64,000 nucleotides of DNA from Halothiobacillus sp045689735 (GCF_045689735.1 NZ_CP142685.1:806001-870000); one strand, 5' to 3'. Positions 17,798-26,929 are shown, numbered from the stretch's first letter. The notes: a model not told the origin generated them from the letters alone. A program made the numbers and translations.

Positions 17798-19282
17798 ATG
17801 GCGCGCCTGTTGCAATTTGCCCTGGTGCTGATCGCGCTGGCGCTGGGGACACTGCTGGGGGTCGGGGGGCTGTACCTCGCCCAACGCGCCGGGGCACCGG
17901 CGATTCCGTTGTGGGTATTGGCCTTGATTGTTGGCGCGGCCTCGATGGCGGTCGGCTGGCGGTTTCTGCCCGGTTGGTGGCGGCCGGTACTGTTCTTTTT
18001 GCCCTTGGCCGCCGTACTTTCCCTGAGTGTGAATCCCTGGCTGCTGCTGATGGTTGCGTTAGTGCTGCTCGCGCTGCAATGGAACGCGATTTTCACCCGG
18101 ATTCCGCTCTATCGTGCCGATGCCGTGGTGGCCGATACCCTGCTCGCTGACTTGCGGCAGAGCGGGGCGCGGCGCTTGCTGGATATTGGCTGCGGGGATG
18201 GGCGTTTGCTGTGGCGTCTGGCTCGTGCGATGCCGGACGGGCAGTTCGTGGGCATCGAAAGTGCCCCGATTCTCTGGCTGATTGCCCGCTGGCGCTGTCG
18301 GCGGCTGAAAAATTGCGTGATTCGGTTTGGTGATTTTTGGGCGGCGGACTGGGCCGGCTTCGATCGGGTGTTTGCCTTTTTATCGCCTGAGCCGATGCTG
18401 CGGGTCTGGCGCAAGGCGGGGCGGGAGTTGCCGCCGGGCGGGCGGCTGCTCAGCCTCGCATTTCCCGTGCCTGGGGTGACCGAGGATGCCTTATTGCCCG
18501 CCGGGCAGTTCGATGTGTTGGTTTATCATCGCTGGCGCGAGGCGCCAGCCAATACAACCGTTACGGAGGAGGGGACACCGATGAATGTCGTAGTGTTTCA
18601 ACATGAAGCGTTCGAGGGGCTCGGGGCGTTGGCACCCTGGCTGAGGGCGCGTCAAGCGGTGATCACGACGGTCGAACAATTCGAACCGCAACCGGTCACG
18701 CCGCCGCCTGTGGCAACCGTGGATTTGCTGATCGTGCTGGGCGGGCCGATGAGCGTGCACGATACGGCGCAATTGCCTTGGCTTGTGACGGAAAAAGCCT
18801 ATATCCGTGAGGCCTTGGCGGCGGGCGTGCCAACGCTCGGCATTTGTTTGGGGGCTCAGTTGATGGCCGAGCAAGCGGGCGCGGTGGTGCAAAAAAATCC
18901 GCAGCCGGAGATCGGCTGGTGGCCGGTGCAATGGCGGCCTGAAGCCCAGGCGATTTGGCCGGATGAACCGGCGCAGACGCGGGTGTTCCACTGGCATGGG
19001 GAAACCTTCGGCCTGCCGCCCGGCGCCGCGCTGCTCGGGCAAAGTGACGCCTGTGCCCATCAGGGATTCGTGCTACCGGGCGGGCGAGCCGTGGGTCTGC
19101 AGTTTCATCTGGAAATGACGGCAGAGACAGTAGATTGCTTGATCGAGCACAGTCTGGACGAACTCGTGGATGCGCCCTTCGTCGCCTCGGCCGAGACAAT
19201 GCGCACCGAGCCTGCTGAAAGTTATGCGAGGAATCAGCAGATGATGGCGCAGTTGCTGCGGTTTTTGACCCGGATCGAATAA
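17798..19282 (+). CDS. Membrane-anchored SAM methyltransferase fused to class I glutamine amidotransferase
   Basis: The 494-codon frame joins two modules. Residues 1-100 hold about four hydrophobic segments, followed by a class I methyltransferase fold with motif I LLDIGCGDG at 127-135. From residue 262 (MNVVVFQHEA) the sequence is a complete GMP-synthase-like amidotransferase with the nucleophile in GICLGAQ (Cys350) and the catalytic pair in QFHLE. An unusually strong Shine-Dalgarno (18565-18574) precedes this internal ATG at 18581. The amidotransferase may therefore also be made alone (18581-19282, 233 aa). The two modules are more often separate genes, so loss of a stop codon is possible. 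Substrates are unknown. Confidence 0.7.
   Translation: MARLLQFALVLIALALGTLLGVGGLYLAQRAGAPAIPLWVLALIVGAASMAVGWRFLPGWWRPVLFFLPLAAVLSLSVNPWLLLMVALVLLALQWNAIFTRIPLYRADAVVADTLLADLRQSGARRLLDIGCGDGRLLWRLARAMPDGQFVGIESAPILWLIARWRCRRLKNCVIRFGDFWAADWAGFDRVFAFLSPEPMLRVWRKAGRELPPGGRLLSLAFPVPGVTEDALLPAGQFDVLVYHRWREAPANTTVTEEGTPMNVVVFQHEAFEGLGALAPWLRARQAVITTVEQFEPQPVTPPPVATVDLLIVLGGPMSVHDTAQLPWLVTEKAYIREALAAGVPTLGICLGAQLMAEQAGAVVQKNPQPEIGWWPVQWRPEAQAIWPDEPAQTRVFHWHGETFGLPPGAALLGQSDACAHQGFVLPGGRAVGLQFHLEMTAETVDCLIEHSLDELVDAPFVASAETMRTEPAESYARNQQMMAQLLRFLTRIE
18565..18574 (+). promoter_or_regulatory. Internal ribosome binding site before amidotransferase module
   Basis: GGAGGAGGGG lies 6 bp before the in-frame ATG at 18581. 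It is stronger than most initiation sites in this window, which suggests the amidotransferase was, or still is, a separate translation product. Confidence 0.6.
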
Positions 19283-19297
19283 TTTCCGACGGGCGCC

Positions 19298-20476
19298 TCA
19301 GCGTTCGCCACTGGCAAATTGCGCCAGTCGGCGGCGCAGCGGAGGGCAATGCTCGGTGATCATGAGCCCGGCATTCCGCAACCGCACCGCAAGGGGGTTG
19401 GTTTCGCGAAAGCCGTAATGAAAGGCATCCATCCCGTATTGCACCGTCAGGTTATCCGCCCGGCGGTTCCGCTCATAACGCATCAGCAGTGCCGCGAGTC
19501 CAAGATCTGCCTGATCCTTGAGACAGTCGAACAGCGCGCGGGCATCGGCAAATCCCAGGTTCACGCCTTGGCCGGCGAGGGGGTGAATGGTGTGCGCCGC
19601 ATCGCCGATCAGCACCGTCCGGGCGGCCTGATAGCGCGCGGCGTGCAGGCGGCGGATCGGGAAGCTGGCGCGCCGTTCGATGGCGGTGATTTCGCCGAGT
19701 TCTGGCGGAAATGCCTGATGCACCACGCGCAATAGGGCGTCATCGGACAAGGCTTGCCGCGCCGCCACCCGGTCGGGCTGGTCATACCAGACCAGAGAAC
19801 CCCGCGCCCCCGCGAGCGGCAGAAAAGCCTGCGGACCCTGCGGGGTGAACCGTTGCCAGGTGATGTCCTGCTGCGGATAGGCCGTGTGGACGCTGAGCAC
19901 CTGGGCGGCTGTGTCGTAGTCGTGCCGCCTGATCTCCAGCCCGATGTGCTGGCGCACCCAGGAGTGTGCGCCATCGGCACCGATCAGCAGCGAAGTCTGC
20001 ACGCGGCGCCCATCGCTCAATGTCAGCGTGCCGAACGCTTTGCCCGCCTGCCAATGCTGGGGCTGTACCGCCTGCGCCGGGCGAATCGCCGGACACTGCG
20101 CCACGGCCTGCCATAGCCCGGCTTGAATGACCTGATTTTCGAGAATCACGCCGAGATAAGGGAACCCCGTATCGCGGGCATGGAAGCTGACATCGCCGGC
20201 ACCGGCCTGATCCCAGACCCGCATCCGCCGATACGGCGCGTGCCGACTCTCGCGCAGGATAGGCCAGACGCCGAGCTGTGCGAGAAAATCGATACTCGCA
20301 TTGGATAAGGCGGAGACGCGCACATCAAAGGGATCAGTCGCGGCGGGCAGTGAGGGAATGGGTTGTTCCTCGACCAGCATGACCGAATACCCGGCCTGCC
20401 CGAGTGCGAGCGCGATGCTCGCCCCAACCATGCCGCCGCCCACGACCACTGCATCGACGAATTCTGGATTGCTCAT
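19298..20476 (-). CDS. ubiI: FAD-dependent ubiquinone-pathway hydroxylase (UbiI-like)
   Basis: This 392-aa flavoprotein monooxygenase belongs to the UbiH/UbiI/UbiF family, which hydroxylates the ubiquinone ring. It has the N-terminal FAD site VVVGGGMVGAS, the DVRVSALSNAS motif and the C-terminal GDAAHTIHPLAGQGVNLGFAD site. The order ygfB-pepP-ubiH-this gene matches E. coli, where the last gene is ubiI. UbiF is the alternative, since the two are hard to separate by eye. Confidence 0.85.
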   Translation of the reverse strand: MSNPEFVDAVVVGGGMVGASIALALGQAGYSVMLVEEQPIPSLPAATDPFDVRVSALSNASIDFLAQLGVWPILRESRHAPYRRMRVWDQAGAGDVSFHARDTGFPYLGVILENQVIQAGLWQAVAQCPAIRPAQAVQPQHWQAGKAFGTLTLSDGRRVQTSLLIGADGAHSWVRQHIGLEIRRHDYDTAAQVLSVHTAYPQQDITWQRFTPQGPQAFLPLAGARGSLVWYDQPDRVAARQALSDDALLRVVHQAFPPELGEITAIERRASFPIRRLHAARYQAARTVLIGDAAHTIHPLAGQGVNLGFADARALFDCLKDQADLGLAALLMRYERNRRADNLTVQYGMDAFHYGFRETNPLAVRLRNAGLMITEHCPPLRRRLAQFASGER

Positions 20477-21676
20477 TCATATTCCCCGTGTGAGGCGAAC
20501 CAGCCGGTTTTTGATGGGGCGTACCCCGTCAAGGGCGCTGAGTAAGGCACCGCGAAGCAGACCGGCACCGGGCAGATCGAGACTGAAGCCTTTGACCAGT
20601 CGGTCGGTCAGGCCGATGGTGCGGCGATAATCCGCCGCGCGGAGCGCCGTATAGTGTGACAGGCGTTCGGCCGCCCCCGGATCGACCGGCACGCCCCGGT
20701 CGGCGCGCAGGCTATCGACCAGATCGCGCACATCCCGCAAACAAAGGTTGAACCCCTGACCGGCCACGGGATGCAGGGCGTGGGCGGCGTTCCCGAGAAT
20801 CACCAGCCGGGGGGCGGTCAATTCCTGCACGGTCACCAGATTGAGCGGATAGGCCGAACGGGCGGTGAGTTCGGTCAAGCGACCCAGGCGGGCGCGAAAC
20901 AGTTGATTCAGCCGCGCGGCATAGGCCTCGTCCGAGAGTGCCATAAGCGCCGGGATGTCCTCATCCCGATTGACCCAGACCAGCGAGACCCGTCCAGCGG
21001 GCGCGGGTAGTACGGCCAGCGGGCCGCCGCGTGTGAAGCATTCAAAGCCGGTGCCCTGATGGGGTCGTTCGGGGCGGGCGGTGCAGACGATCGCGGTTTG
21101 CCCATAGGGTTGATGCTGCACGGTCGCGCCGGTTTGCGCCCGTACCGGCGAGTGCGCCCCGTCGGCGGCAACCAGTAGCCGCGTGCTCTGCTGTTGTTCG
21201 ATGCCATCCTGCAGAAACCGGACACAGACGGACTGGCCATCGGCAGCCAGCGCATGGCCGAGATAGCGGGCGGGTTGCCGCCAGTCGAGTGCGCCGGGCG
21301 GCAGGGCTCGGCGCGCCTGAATGAGGGCTTGTTCGATCTGGCGATTGGCGATGACCTCCCCCAGCGCGACCCCGTGATTATTAGCGCGGGTGATGCGTGT
21401 CATCCCAAAGTGGCCGGCATCGACGACCCGGACTTCCTCGATCGCCTGAGCGTGCGCAGCAGTGGAGGCATCGACCAAACCCAGCGCATCGAGATACCGC
21501 CAAGAGGCTTCGGAGAGCGCCGTCAGGCGGGCATCGAAGCTCGGCGATTCGCCGGGTGCGGCACCTTCGAGTACCGTGACTCGCCAGCCCGCCTGCACCA
21601 GCGCATGCGCCAGCACGCCGCCGACCATGCCGCCGCCAACGATGAGAATGTCTGTGGAAGGGGCGGAGGTGATCAT
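20477..21676 (-). CDS. ubiH: UbiH, 2-octaprenyl-6-methoxyphenol hydroxylase
   Basis: UbiH hydroxylates a ring position during ubiquinone synthesis using FAD. The 399-aa product has ILIVGGGMVGGVLAHAL for FAD binding, the DARLTALSEAS motif and GNAAHALHPVAGQGFNLCLRD near residue 300. Its start overlaps the pepP stop codon (ATGA), and it abuts ubiI with no gap, so the operon is tightly coupled. Confidence 0.92.
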   Translation of the reverse strand: MITSAPSTDILIVGGGMVGGVLAHALVQAGWRVTVLEGAAPGESPSFDARLTALSEASWRYLDALGLVDASTAAHAQAIEEVRVVDAGHFGMTRITRANNHGVALGEVIANRQIEQALIQARRALPPGALDWRQPARYLGHALAADGQSVCVRFLQDGIEQQQSTRLLVAADGAHSPVRAQTGATVQHQPYGQTAIVCTARPERPHQGTGFECFTRGGPLAVLPAPAGRVSLVWVNRDEDIPALMALSDEAYAARLNQLFRARLGRLTELTARSAYPLNLVTVQELTAPRLVILGNAAHALHPVAGQGFNLCLRDVRDLVDSLRADRGVPVDPGAAERLSHYTALRAADYRRTIGLTDRLVKGFSLDLPGAGLLRGALLSALDGVRPIKNRLVRLTRGI

Positions 21677-23022
21677 GAGGCGCGGGGCTGGCGGCGGGCA
21701 AACAGCGCTTCGATCTCGGCTACGGTTTTGGGCACGGCGCGGGTGAGTACCTCATGCCCCTTCTCCGTGACCAGCACATCGTCTTCGATGCGCACGCCAA
21801 TGCCGCGATAGGCTTTGGGGAGGTCGTCGGCCTCATCGAGATACAGCCCCGGTTCCACGGTCAGCACCATGCCGGGCTGCAGGGCGCGCCATTGACCGTC
21901 CTCTTTGTAGCGCCCGACATCATGCACATCCAGCCCAAGCCAGTGGCCGGTGCGGTGCATGAAAAACCGGCGATAGCGCCCTTCGTCGAGCGCGGTGCGC
22001 AGAGGGCCGTCGATCAGTTTGAGATCGATCAGTCCTTGCGTGATGACGGTTACCGCCGCCTGATGCGGGGCGTCGAACGAAACCCCCGGCGCAATGGCCT
22101 CGATCGCGGCCTGCTGGGCGGCGAGCACGAGTTCGTAAATGGCGCGTTGCGCTGGGCTGAACACGCCATCAACCGGCCAGACCCGGGTAATGTCGCCGGC
22201 ATATTGTTCAATTTCGGCACCTGCATCGATCAGCACAAGCTGACCCGCCTCCAGCCGGGCGCTGTTGTCGCGGTAATGCAGGGTGCAGGCGTTGGGCCCG
22301 CAGGCAACGATGGGCGCGAAGGAGGGTTCGCCGTGGTGCTGTTGAAAGACGCGATGCAGGCGGGCGGCCAGTTCGTATTCGAACATCCCTTCGGCCACGG
22401 CGGCGGCGGCGGCGAGGTGAGCTTCCGCCGAAACGGCCGCCGCCTGGCGCAGATGGCTGATTTCGGCCGGGCTTTTGATCAGGCGCATTTCGTGCAGCGG
22501 CTCGGCCAGATCTTTCAGGGTTTGCGGCGGCACGGTGCCACTGCGGGCTTTCTGTCGCAGGACATCGAAGGCATTCAAGGTGTTGAGCACCCAGTCATGG
22601 GCGGCAAACGGCAGGGTGACGCGCTCGTAGCCGGCCAGCAATTCCGGCAGTCGTTCATCGATCTCATCGAGCGCAAACGCCTGATCGGCACCGTAGTGCT
22701 GGCAAGCACCCTCTAGTCCCGTCCGGGCGCCTTCCCAGCGTGCCCGTTCCGGATCGAAAGGTGTGACGAACAGAATCACCTCGCCCTCGGCTCGCTTCGG
22801 GCAGAGCAGCAGCACGGCATCGGGCTCGTTCAGGCCAGTCAAATACCAAAAATCACTGGATTGCCGAAACGGGTAATGATTGTCGTTGTTGCGGATCTGC
22901 TCGCTGGCCGCCGGGACGAGCACGGCAGACTTTTTCCCCACCAGTTTCAGCAGTTGCTTGCGGCGGCGGGCATATTCCTTGCGGTCGGACGGACTGGGGG
23001 GGCGATGCGACATGGCGGTCAT
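21673..23022 (-). CDS. pepP: PepP, Xaa-Pro aminopeptidase
   Basis: PepP releases N-terminal residues that precede proline. The 449-aa product has the M24 metal ligands: two Asp in LIDAGAEIEQYAGDITRVWP, His in MHRTGHWLG, and Glu in VEPGLYL and IEDD. The start could be Met1 (23022) or Met4 (23013), both upstream of SHRPPSPSDRKEYARRR. It is followed by ubiH with a 4-bp overlap, as in E. coli. Confidence 0.95.
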   Translation of the reverse strand: MTAMSHRPPSPSDRKEYARRRKQLLKLVGKKSAVLVPAASEQIRNNDNHYPFRQSSDFWYLTGLNEPDAVLLLCPKRAEGEVILFVTPFDPERARWEGARTGLEGACQHYGADQAFALDEIDERLPELLAGYERVTLPFAAHDWVLNTLNAFDVLRQKARSGTVPPQTLKDLAEPLHEMRLIKSPAEISHLRQAAAVSAEAHLAAAAAVAEGMFEYELAARLHRVFQQHHGEPSFAPIVACGPNACTLHYRDNSARLEAGQLVLIDAGAEIEQYAGDITRVWPVDGVFSPAQRAIYELVLAAQQAAIEAIAPGVSFDAPHQAAVTVITQGLIDLKLIDGPLRTALDEGRYRRFFMHRTGHWLGLDVHDVGRYKEDGQWRALQPGMVLTVEPGLYLDEADDLPKAYRGIGVRIEDDVLVTEKGHEVLTRAVPKTVAEIEALFARRQPRAS

Positions 23023-23093
23023 TTCCTGCGGCGGTGTCGAGTCAAGATTCGGGTCTTACGGGGACTGGGTTCGACGATGCACACCCAGCCGGA

Positions 23094-23675
23094 TCAATGG
23101 GCGCGGGTCGGGGGTTGTGGCACCGGCGGATGGCGGTTAATGAATAACACAATCAACGCGGCACTCAAGTAATCGGTGATGTCTTGCAAGTATTGCTCAT
23201 CTTCTTCGGTGGATTCCGGCTCAGCCAGCGCGTCGATATTGCAGAGGCTGACCAGATCATCGAATACCTCGCGGGCTTCGGGCGCAAGCTGTTCGGGCGG
23301 GCTGCCGCCCGCGCGGGCATAGCCGTAGAGCAGGCTTTGCGCCAGGTCGATCAAGCCCTGCAAACGCACGGGCAGGGGCTCGTCATCCGCGGGCAGCAGG
23401 AAACTGAGCCCAAGCTGATCTGCGCCGGTCAGTTCGTGGATCAGGGTATCGAAAACGGTTCGTAATGCATCGGCCAAGGGGGGCGTGGACAAGGGGGGCG
23501 TGGAACCGTCACTCTCCGTCAGCTCGTCGAGCCATTCGGGCACGGTGGCATGCCCGGCGCCCAACCAGAGCCCAATCAGCACGCCTTGTGCCTCGCTCGG
23601 GTTCAGGCTGCTGCCGAGTTCGGCGAGCGCATCGTGGCAACGCGGATAGTCGAGGGCGGGGCGGGCGTCGTTCAT
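23094..23675 (-). CDS. ygfB: YgfB/UPF0149 family protein
   Basis: This 193-aa acidic, mostly helical protein matches the UPF0149 family: SLNPSEAQGVLIGLW near the N-terminus, LDELTES, and a C-terminal EVFDDLVSLCNIDALAEPES region. Its biochemical role is not settled. It heads the pepP-ubiH-ubiI operon and is divergent from zapA, the classic gammaproteobacterial layout. The start at 23675 (MNDARPAL) fits the family. A 15-bp tandem duplication inside it encodes STPPL twice. Confidence 0.88.
   Translation of the reverse strand: MNDARPALDYPRCHDALAELGSSLNPSEAQGVLIGLWLGAGHATVPEWLDELTESDGSTPPLSTPPLADALRTVFDTLIHELTGADQLGLSFLLPADDEPLPVRLQGLIDLAQSLLYGYARAGGSPPEQLAPEAREVFDDLVSLCNIDALAEPESTEEDEQYLQDITDYLSAALIVLFINRHPPVPQPPTRAH
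23475..23504. repeat. 15-bp tandem duplication inside ygfB
   Basis: Two adjacent identical 15-bp copies (23475-23489 and 23490-23504) occur on the plus strand. On the coding strand they give STPPLSTPPL in a probably flexible loop. The duplication preserves the frame and may vary between strains. Confidence 0.8.
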
Positions 23676-23834
23676 GGGGCGGTCATCAGGTAGTGAAAAG
23701 GGAAATCCCGGTGTCATGGTCAGATTGTCATAGCCTCTGCAGCAAAATGGTAGACTGCGCCTATGCCGGGATTGGACGAGAGTGTAACCCCGGTTGGGTG
23801 TTTCTTAACTCGAACTGTTCAGGAATGGGTGTTC

Positions 23835-24098
23835 ATGTCTGTCGATTCTCTTGATTCTGCTGTGTTTGATCCCGCTGAAGAAAGCGCTCCAGCGGGTTCG
23901 GTTGACCGGCTCGCGCAGAAAATCGACACGCTGACTCAGGCGGCACTCGCCCTGCTGGAGCGCGAGCAGGCCTGCCGTGAAACCGCCGAGCGTTTGGCGG
24001 AAGATAATGCCCGCCTGCGGCAAATCCTGCAGCACACCCAGTTGCAGATTACTCAGTTGAGCCAGCAGATTCGTGGCTTGGAGGACATGGGGTCATGA
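23835..24098 (+). CDS. Small coiled-coil protein upstream of zapA (TIGR02449-like)
   Basis: The 87-aa product is a short coiled coil: residues 25-80 show a leucine-rich heptad pattern (VDRLAQKIDTLTQAALALLE, ENARLRQILQHTQLQITQLS). Small proteins of the TIGR02449 type often sit immediately before zapA and are presumed to act in division. I chose the ATG at 23835, which has AGGA upstream, rather than the frame start at 23763. It overlaps zapA by 4 bp (ATGA), indicating translational coupling. Confidence 0.75.
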   Translation: MSVDSLDSAVFDPAEESAPAGSVDRLAQKIDTLTQAALALLEREQACRETAERLAEDNARLRQILQHTQLQITQLSQQIRGLEDMGS

Positions 24099-24400
24099 GT
24101 GCCATCAAACCCGTGACGGTGCGGATTCTCGATAAGGATTACAAAATTGCCTGCCCGCCGGAGGAGCAGGCGGTGTTGTTTCGCACGGCGGATTTCCTGA
24201 ACCAGGAAATGCAGAAGGTCAAACGCAGCAGCCAGACATTAAGTACCGAGCGCGTGGCGGTACTGACGGCTCTGAACATTGCGCGTGAGCTGATTGAACT
24301 GGGCGCGCCCCCGCCCCCGCGTGAAAATACCGCCGATCTCATCCAGCAGATTGACGCGGTGCTGGAAAAAATTGCCCGGACGGAACCGCGTCGTTCGTAA
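24095..24400 (+). CDS. zapA: ZapA, FtsZ-ring associated protein
   Basis: ZapA bundles FtsZ filaments at the division septum. The 101-aa product begins with the usual TVRILDKDYKIACPPEEQAVL segment and continues into a helical region (TLSTERVAVLTALNIARELI), matching the family in length and order. In many gammaproteobacteria 6S RNA follows zapA, but here only 72 bp separate it from the next gene and no 6S-like sequence is present. Confidence 0.93.
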   Translation: MSAIKPVTVRILDKDYKIACPPEEQAVLFRTADFLNQEMQKVKRSSQTLSTERVAVLTALNIARELIELGAPPPPRENTADLIQQIDAVLEKIARTEPRRS

Positions 24401-24458
24401 AGCGGGGAAATACGCCGCCTGCGGTTTGTTGACCATCGTGCCTAAGGATGATGTCCCG

Positions 24459-24476
24459 ATGAGTAATCTATCGTGA
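24459..24476 (+). CDS. Possible five-codon leader overlapping the phosphodiesterase start
   Basis: ATG at 24459 has AAGGA at a good distance (24444-24448) and encodes MSNLS before a TGA at 24474-24476. That stop overlaps the GTG start of the next gene (24473) and the two openings are near repeats (MSNLS and MSDLS). An in-frame TAA at 24464-24466 excludes any earlier start for the downstream gene, so this mini-frame may couple its translation. Confidence 0.35.
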   Translation: MSNLS

Positions 24477-26707
24477 GTGATTTATCGCCCGATCTTGTCT
24501 CGCCAGAGGTCTCGCCGGCCGGCCGCTGGGGGCGGGCGAGTCTGGTCGCTGCGCTCTGGATTGTGCTGGCGCTGCTGACCGATGCGCTGTTCCCCGGTGG
24601 CGCCACGGATCAGGTGGTCGGCTTATGGCCGGCGGATGCCGTCGCCCTCGGTTTTGTCCTAGCCTGGGGCGCCCGCGCTCTGGTTCCTCTCTTGTTCATT
24701 GTGGTGCTGTGCTGGAACCACTGGATGGTCGATCTTTCCTGGGGTTCGGCGCTGATCGGGGCGGGGGCGCTGGCATTGAGCCTGATTTTGATGCGGCAAT
24801 TCCGACGCTGGCTCCAGCGGCATGTGCAGAGTATCTACGGTCGCCGTCTGCTGGGCTTGCCGCTGTCTGCGCTCTTGATGGCAACCCTGGTCACGGGGAT
24901 GGGCATTTGGCAGAACCCAGCCTGGGTAGAAAATCATGATGCCATTGCCCTGTTCTGGATGGCGGAAGCGGTCAGCCTGCTGGTGTTCACCCCGCTGGTA
25001 TTGAGTTGCCTGCATGAGAAAAATTGCCTGCGTGCGTGGCGTACCGCGCTCAGGTCGCGCGGGGCGCAGGATCGGGCTACCGTGCTCTGGTTTGCTGGCT
25101 GGTTGCTGCTCGCGCTGCTCTCCCTGGCGCTGATGGCTGCCTTGCGCCATTGGACGATGCTTGATTACAACGCGCCCGGGCTTCTGGGGCTGGTGGTGCT
25201 GATTCTGGCCGTTCATTCCCTGCCGATACAGTTGGTGCGTCCGTTGATCGCGGCCTATGTGCTGGTCTGGGTCTGGCTCAATGCCGTGATCGCCATGGGG
25301 ACGAACGAGCCCGTCGCCTCCACCCTGGGCGATGAAGCGCTGGTTTTTGTGGCGGCGGTGCTGGCCGTAATTGCTACGGAAATGATGCAGATTTATCGTC
25401 AGTCCGAGCAACGCTTGGCCAAGCGGTTGGCGACAGACGGGCTGACGGATTTGCAGAACGATGAGGGGCTAGCGCAGACCTTGAAGCACTGGCCAGTCAC
25501 GACCGGGGGGCAAATGCAGCCCATGACGGTGATCGGCCTGCATCTGCCGGATCTTGAAGAGATCGATGCCCTGATGGGGCATGAAGAAAGTAATCGTATC
25601 GAACAGCGCGTGGCGGAAGTCATCCGATCGGTTGGCTTTGGCCAGATGGCTGCCCGCGTGCGGCCGGGGTTATACATTCTGTGTTTACAGGCCGGACAAA
25701 TCGGATTCCGGGCCGCCGATCTGGCGCGGCGGATTCGATTGGGCATCGAGGCGGAACGACAAACCTTCGGCGCTGGCTCTCGCTACTTCCGGCTGGCCTT
25801 GACGGTGTTCAACACCGCGCAGACCCAGGATTTGGGGCAACTCACCTCAGCCGTTCTGGCCGGTTGCCAGCAGGCATTGAATCAGCGCAGCCAACTGGTG
25901 CATGTGGAAGATGATCTGGCGATTCTGCTCTCCCATCGCATGCAGGAACTGGCCTGGGTGCAGCGCATCCGCTCGGTGCTCAATGGCGATGAACAGACGG
26001 GGCGGTTCGAGCTGTATGCGCAAACCATCCGGGATACCCGCCATCCGGATGTCAAAGCCTTCGAAGTGCTGCTGCGCTGGCGCAATCCGGACGGCGCGGT
26101 GCTGACCCCCGCAAGTTTTCTGCCGATTGCCGAGCGGTATGGCCTGATGACGGCCATCGATAGCTGGGTGCTGCGGCAAACCCTGCGGCAGCTCTCGGTC
26201 TCGCCGTGGGCGGCAGAAATCAGCAAGGTGTCGATCAACCTTTCGGGTGCCAGTCTGGTGGATCCGAATATCACGCTCGAGATTCAGCAGGCATTGGAGC
26301 GCACGGGGTGTCGCGCGGAACAGATTTGCTTCGAAATCACCGAAACCATGGTGATCAACGATGTGGCACAAGCGCGCCAGGCGGTGGTGGCGATCAAGGA
26401 ATTAGGCTGCAAGATTTCTCTCGATGATTTCGGCACCGGCCTGTCAACCTTCTCGTATCTCAAACGCTTCCCCTTCGATTATCTGAAGATCGATGGCGAA
26501 TTCGTGCAGCACATCGTCGAGTCCCGCATTGATCGGGCGATCGTGGAGTCCATCCAGAGCATCGCCTTCGAAATGAGCACGATCACCATTGCCGAGTTCG
26601 TTGAAACGCTGGATCAGGCGGAAATACTACGGCAGATCGGGGTGTTCTATCACCAAGGCTACGGAGTGGCCAAACCGCGACCCCTGAGCCAGTTCTTGAT
26701 TCCGTAA
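24473..26707 (+). CDS. Membrane-bound EAL-domain cyclic-di-GMP phosphodiesterase with degenerate GGDEF
   Basis: The 744-aa product begins with about eight hydrophobic segments (residues 20-300) of MASE1-like sensor character. A GGDEF-like region follows (ATDGLTDLQNDEGLA) without a GGDEF signature, so it should not make c-di-GMP. The C-terminal EAL domain has EVL in place of EAL (AFEVLLRW) but keeps CFEITET, SLDDFGTGLS and LKIDGEFV. Hydrolysis is therefore plausible, linking the protein to motility control near motAB. The start is GTG; an in-frame TAA just upstream rules out an earlier one. Confidence 0.85.
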   Translation: MSDLSPDLVSPEVSPAGRWGRASLVAALWIVLALLTDALFPGGATDQVVGLWPADAVALGFVLAWGARALVPLLFIVVLCWNHWMVDLSWGSALIGAGALALSLILMRQFRRWLQRHVQSIYGRRLLGLPLSALLMATLVTGMGIWQNPAWVENHDAIALFWMAEAVSLLVFTPLVLSCLHEKNCLRAWRTALRSRGAQDRATVLWFAGWLLLALLSLALMAALRHWTMLDYNAPGLLGLVVLILAVHSLPIQLVRPLIAAYVLVWVWLNAVIAMGTNEPVASTLGDEALVFVAAVLAVIATEMMQIYRQSEQRLAKRLATDGLTDLQNDEGLAQTLKHWPVTTGGQMQPMTVIGLHLPDLEEIDALMGHEESNRIEQRVAEVIRSVGFGQMAARVRPGLYILCLQAGQIGFRAADLARRIRLGIEAERQTFGAGSRYFRLALTVFNTAQTQDLGQLTSAVLAGCQQALNQRSQLVHVEDDLAILLSHRMQELAWVQRIRSVLNGDEQTGRFELYAQTIRDTRHPDVKAFEVLLRWRNPDGAVLTPASFLPIAERYGLMTAIDSWVLRQTLRQLSVSPWAAEISKVSINLSGASLVDPNITLEIQQALERTGCRAEQICFEITETMVINDVAQARQAVVAIKELGCKISLDDFGTGLSTFSYLKRFPFDYLKIDGEFVQHIVESRIDRAIVESIQSIAFEMSTITIAEFVETLDQAEILRQIGVFYHQGYGVAKPRPLSQFLIP

Positions 26708-26856
26708 ATCAAGAGATTTTCGGTAGGGGCGTGGTTTTGGGCGGTCGGCACAACCCGTCTTCAGCCGGATCGGCTGCATCGTTGACTTTGTGCGCTCTAG
26801 CGTGGCAGACGGCATCAGGCAAGCAGAAGCCAATCAAATGGCTGGAAGAACCCAAG

Positions 26857-26884
26857 AAAAACCCCGTCAGAATGCGGGTTTCAT
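26857..26884. terminator. Bidirectional terminator between phosphodiesterase gene and tRNA-Thr
   Basis: AAACCCCG and CGGGTTT pair around an 8-nt loop. On the minus strand, reading out of the tRNA gene, the stem is followed by TTTTTC; on the plus strand it is followed by TTTC. The rest of 26708-26929 contains no gene that I can support. Confidence 0.65.
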
Positions 26885-26929
26885 GGGGATTTTGTCAGGC
26901 GGTGGAATTGCCTGAAAAAACGGATTTTT

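Noticed and set aside
24401..24472. 6S RNA downstream of zapA
   Set aside because: The position is typical in gammaproteobacteria, but the gap is only 72 bp and has no matching structure.
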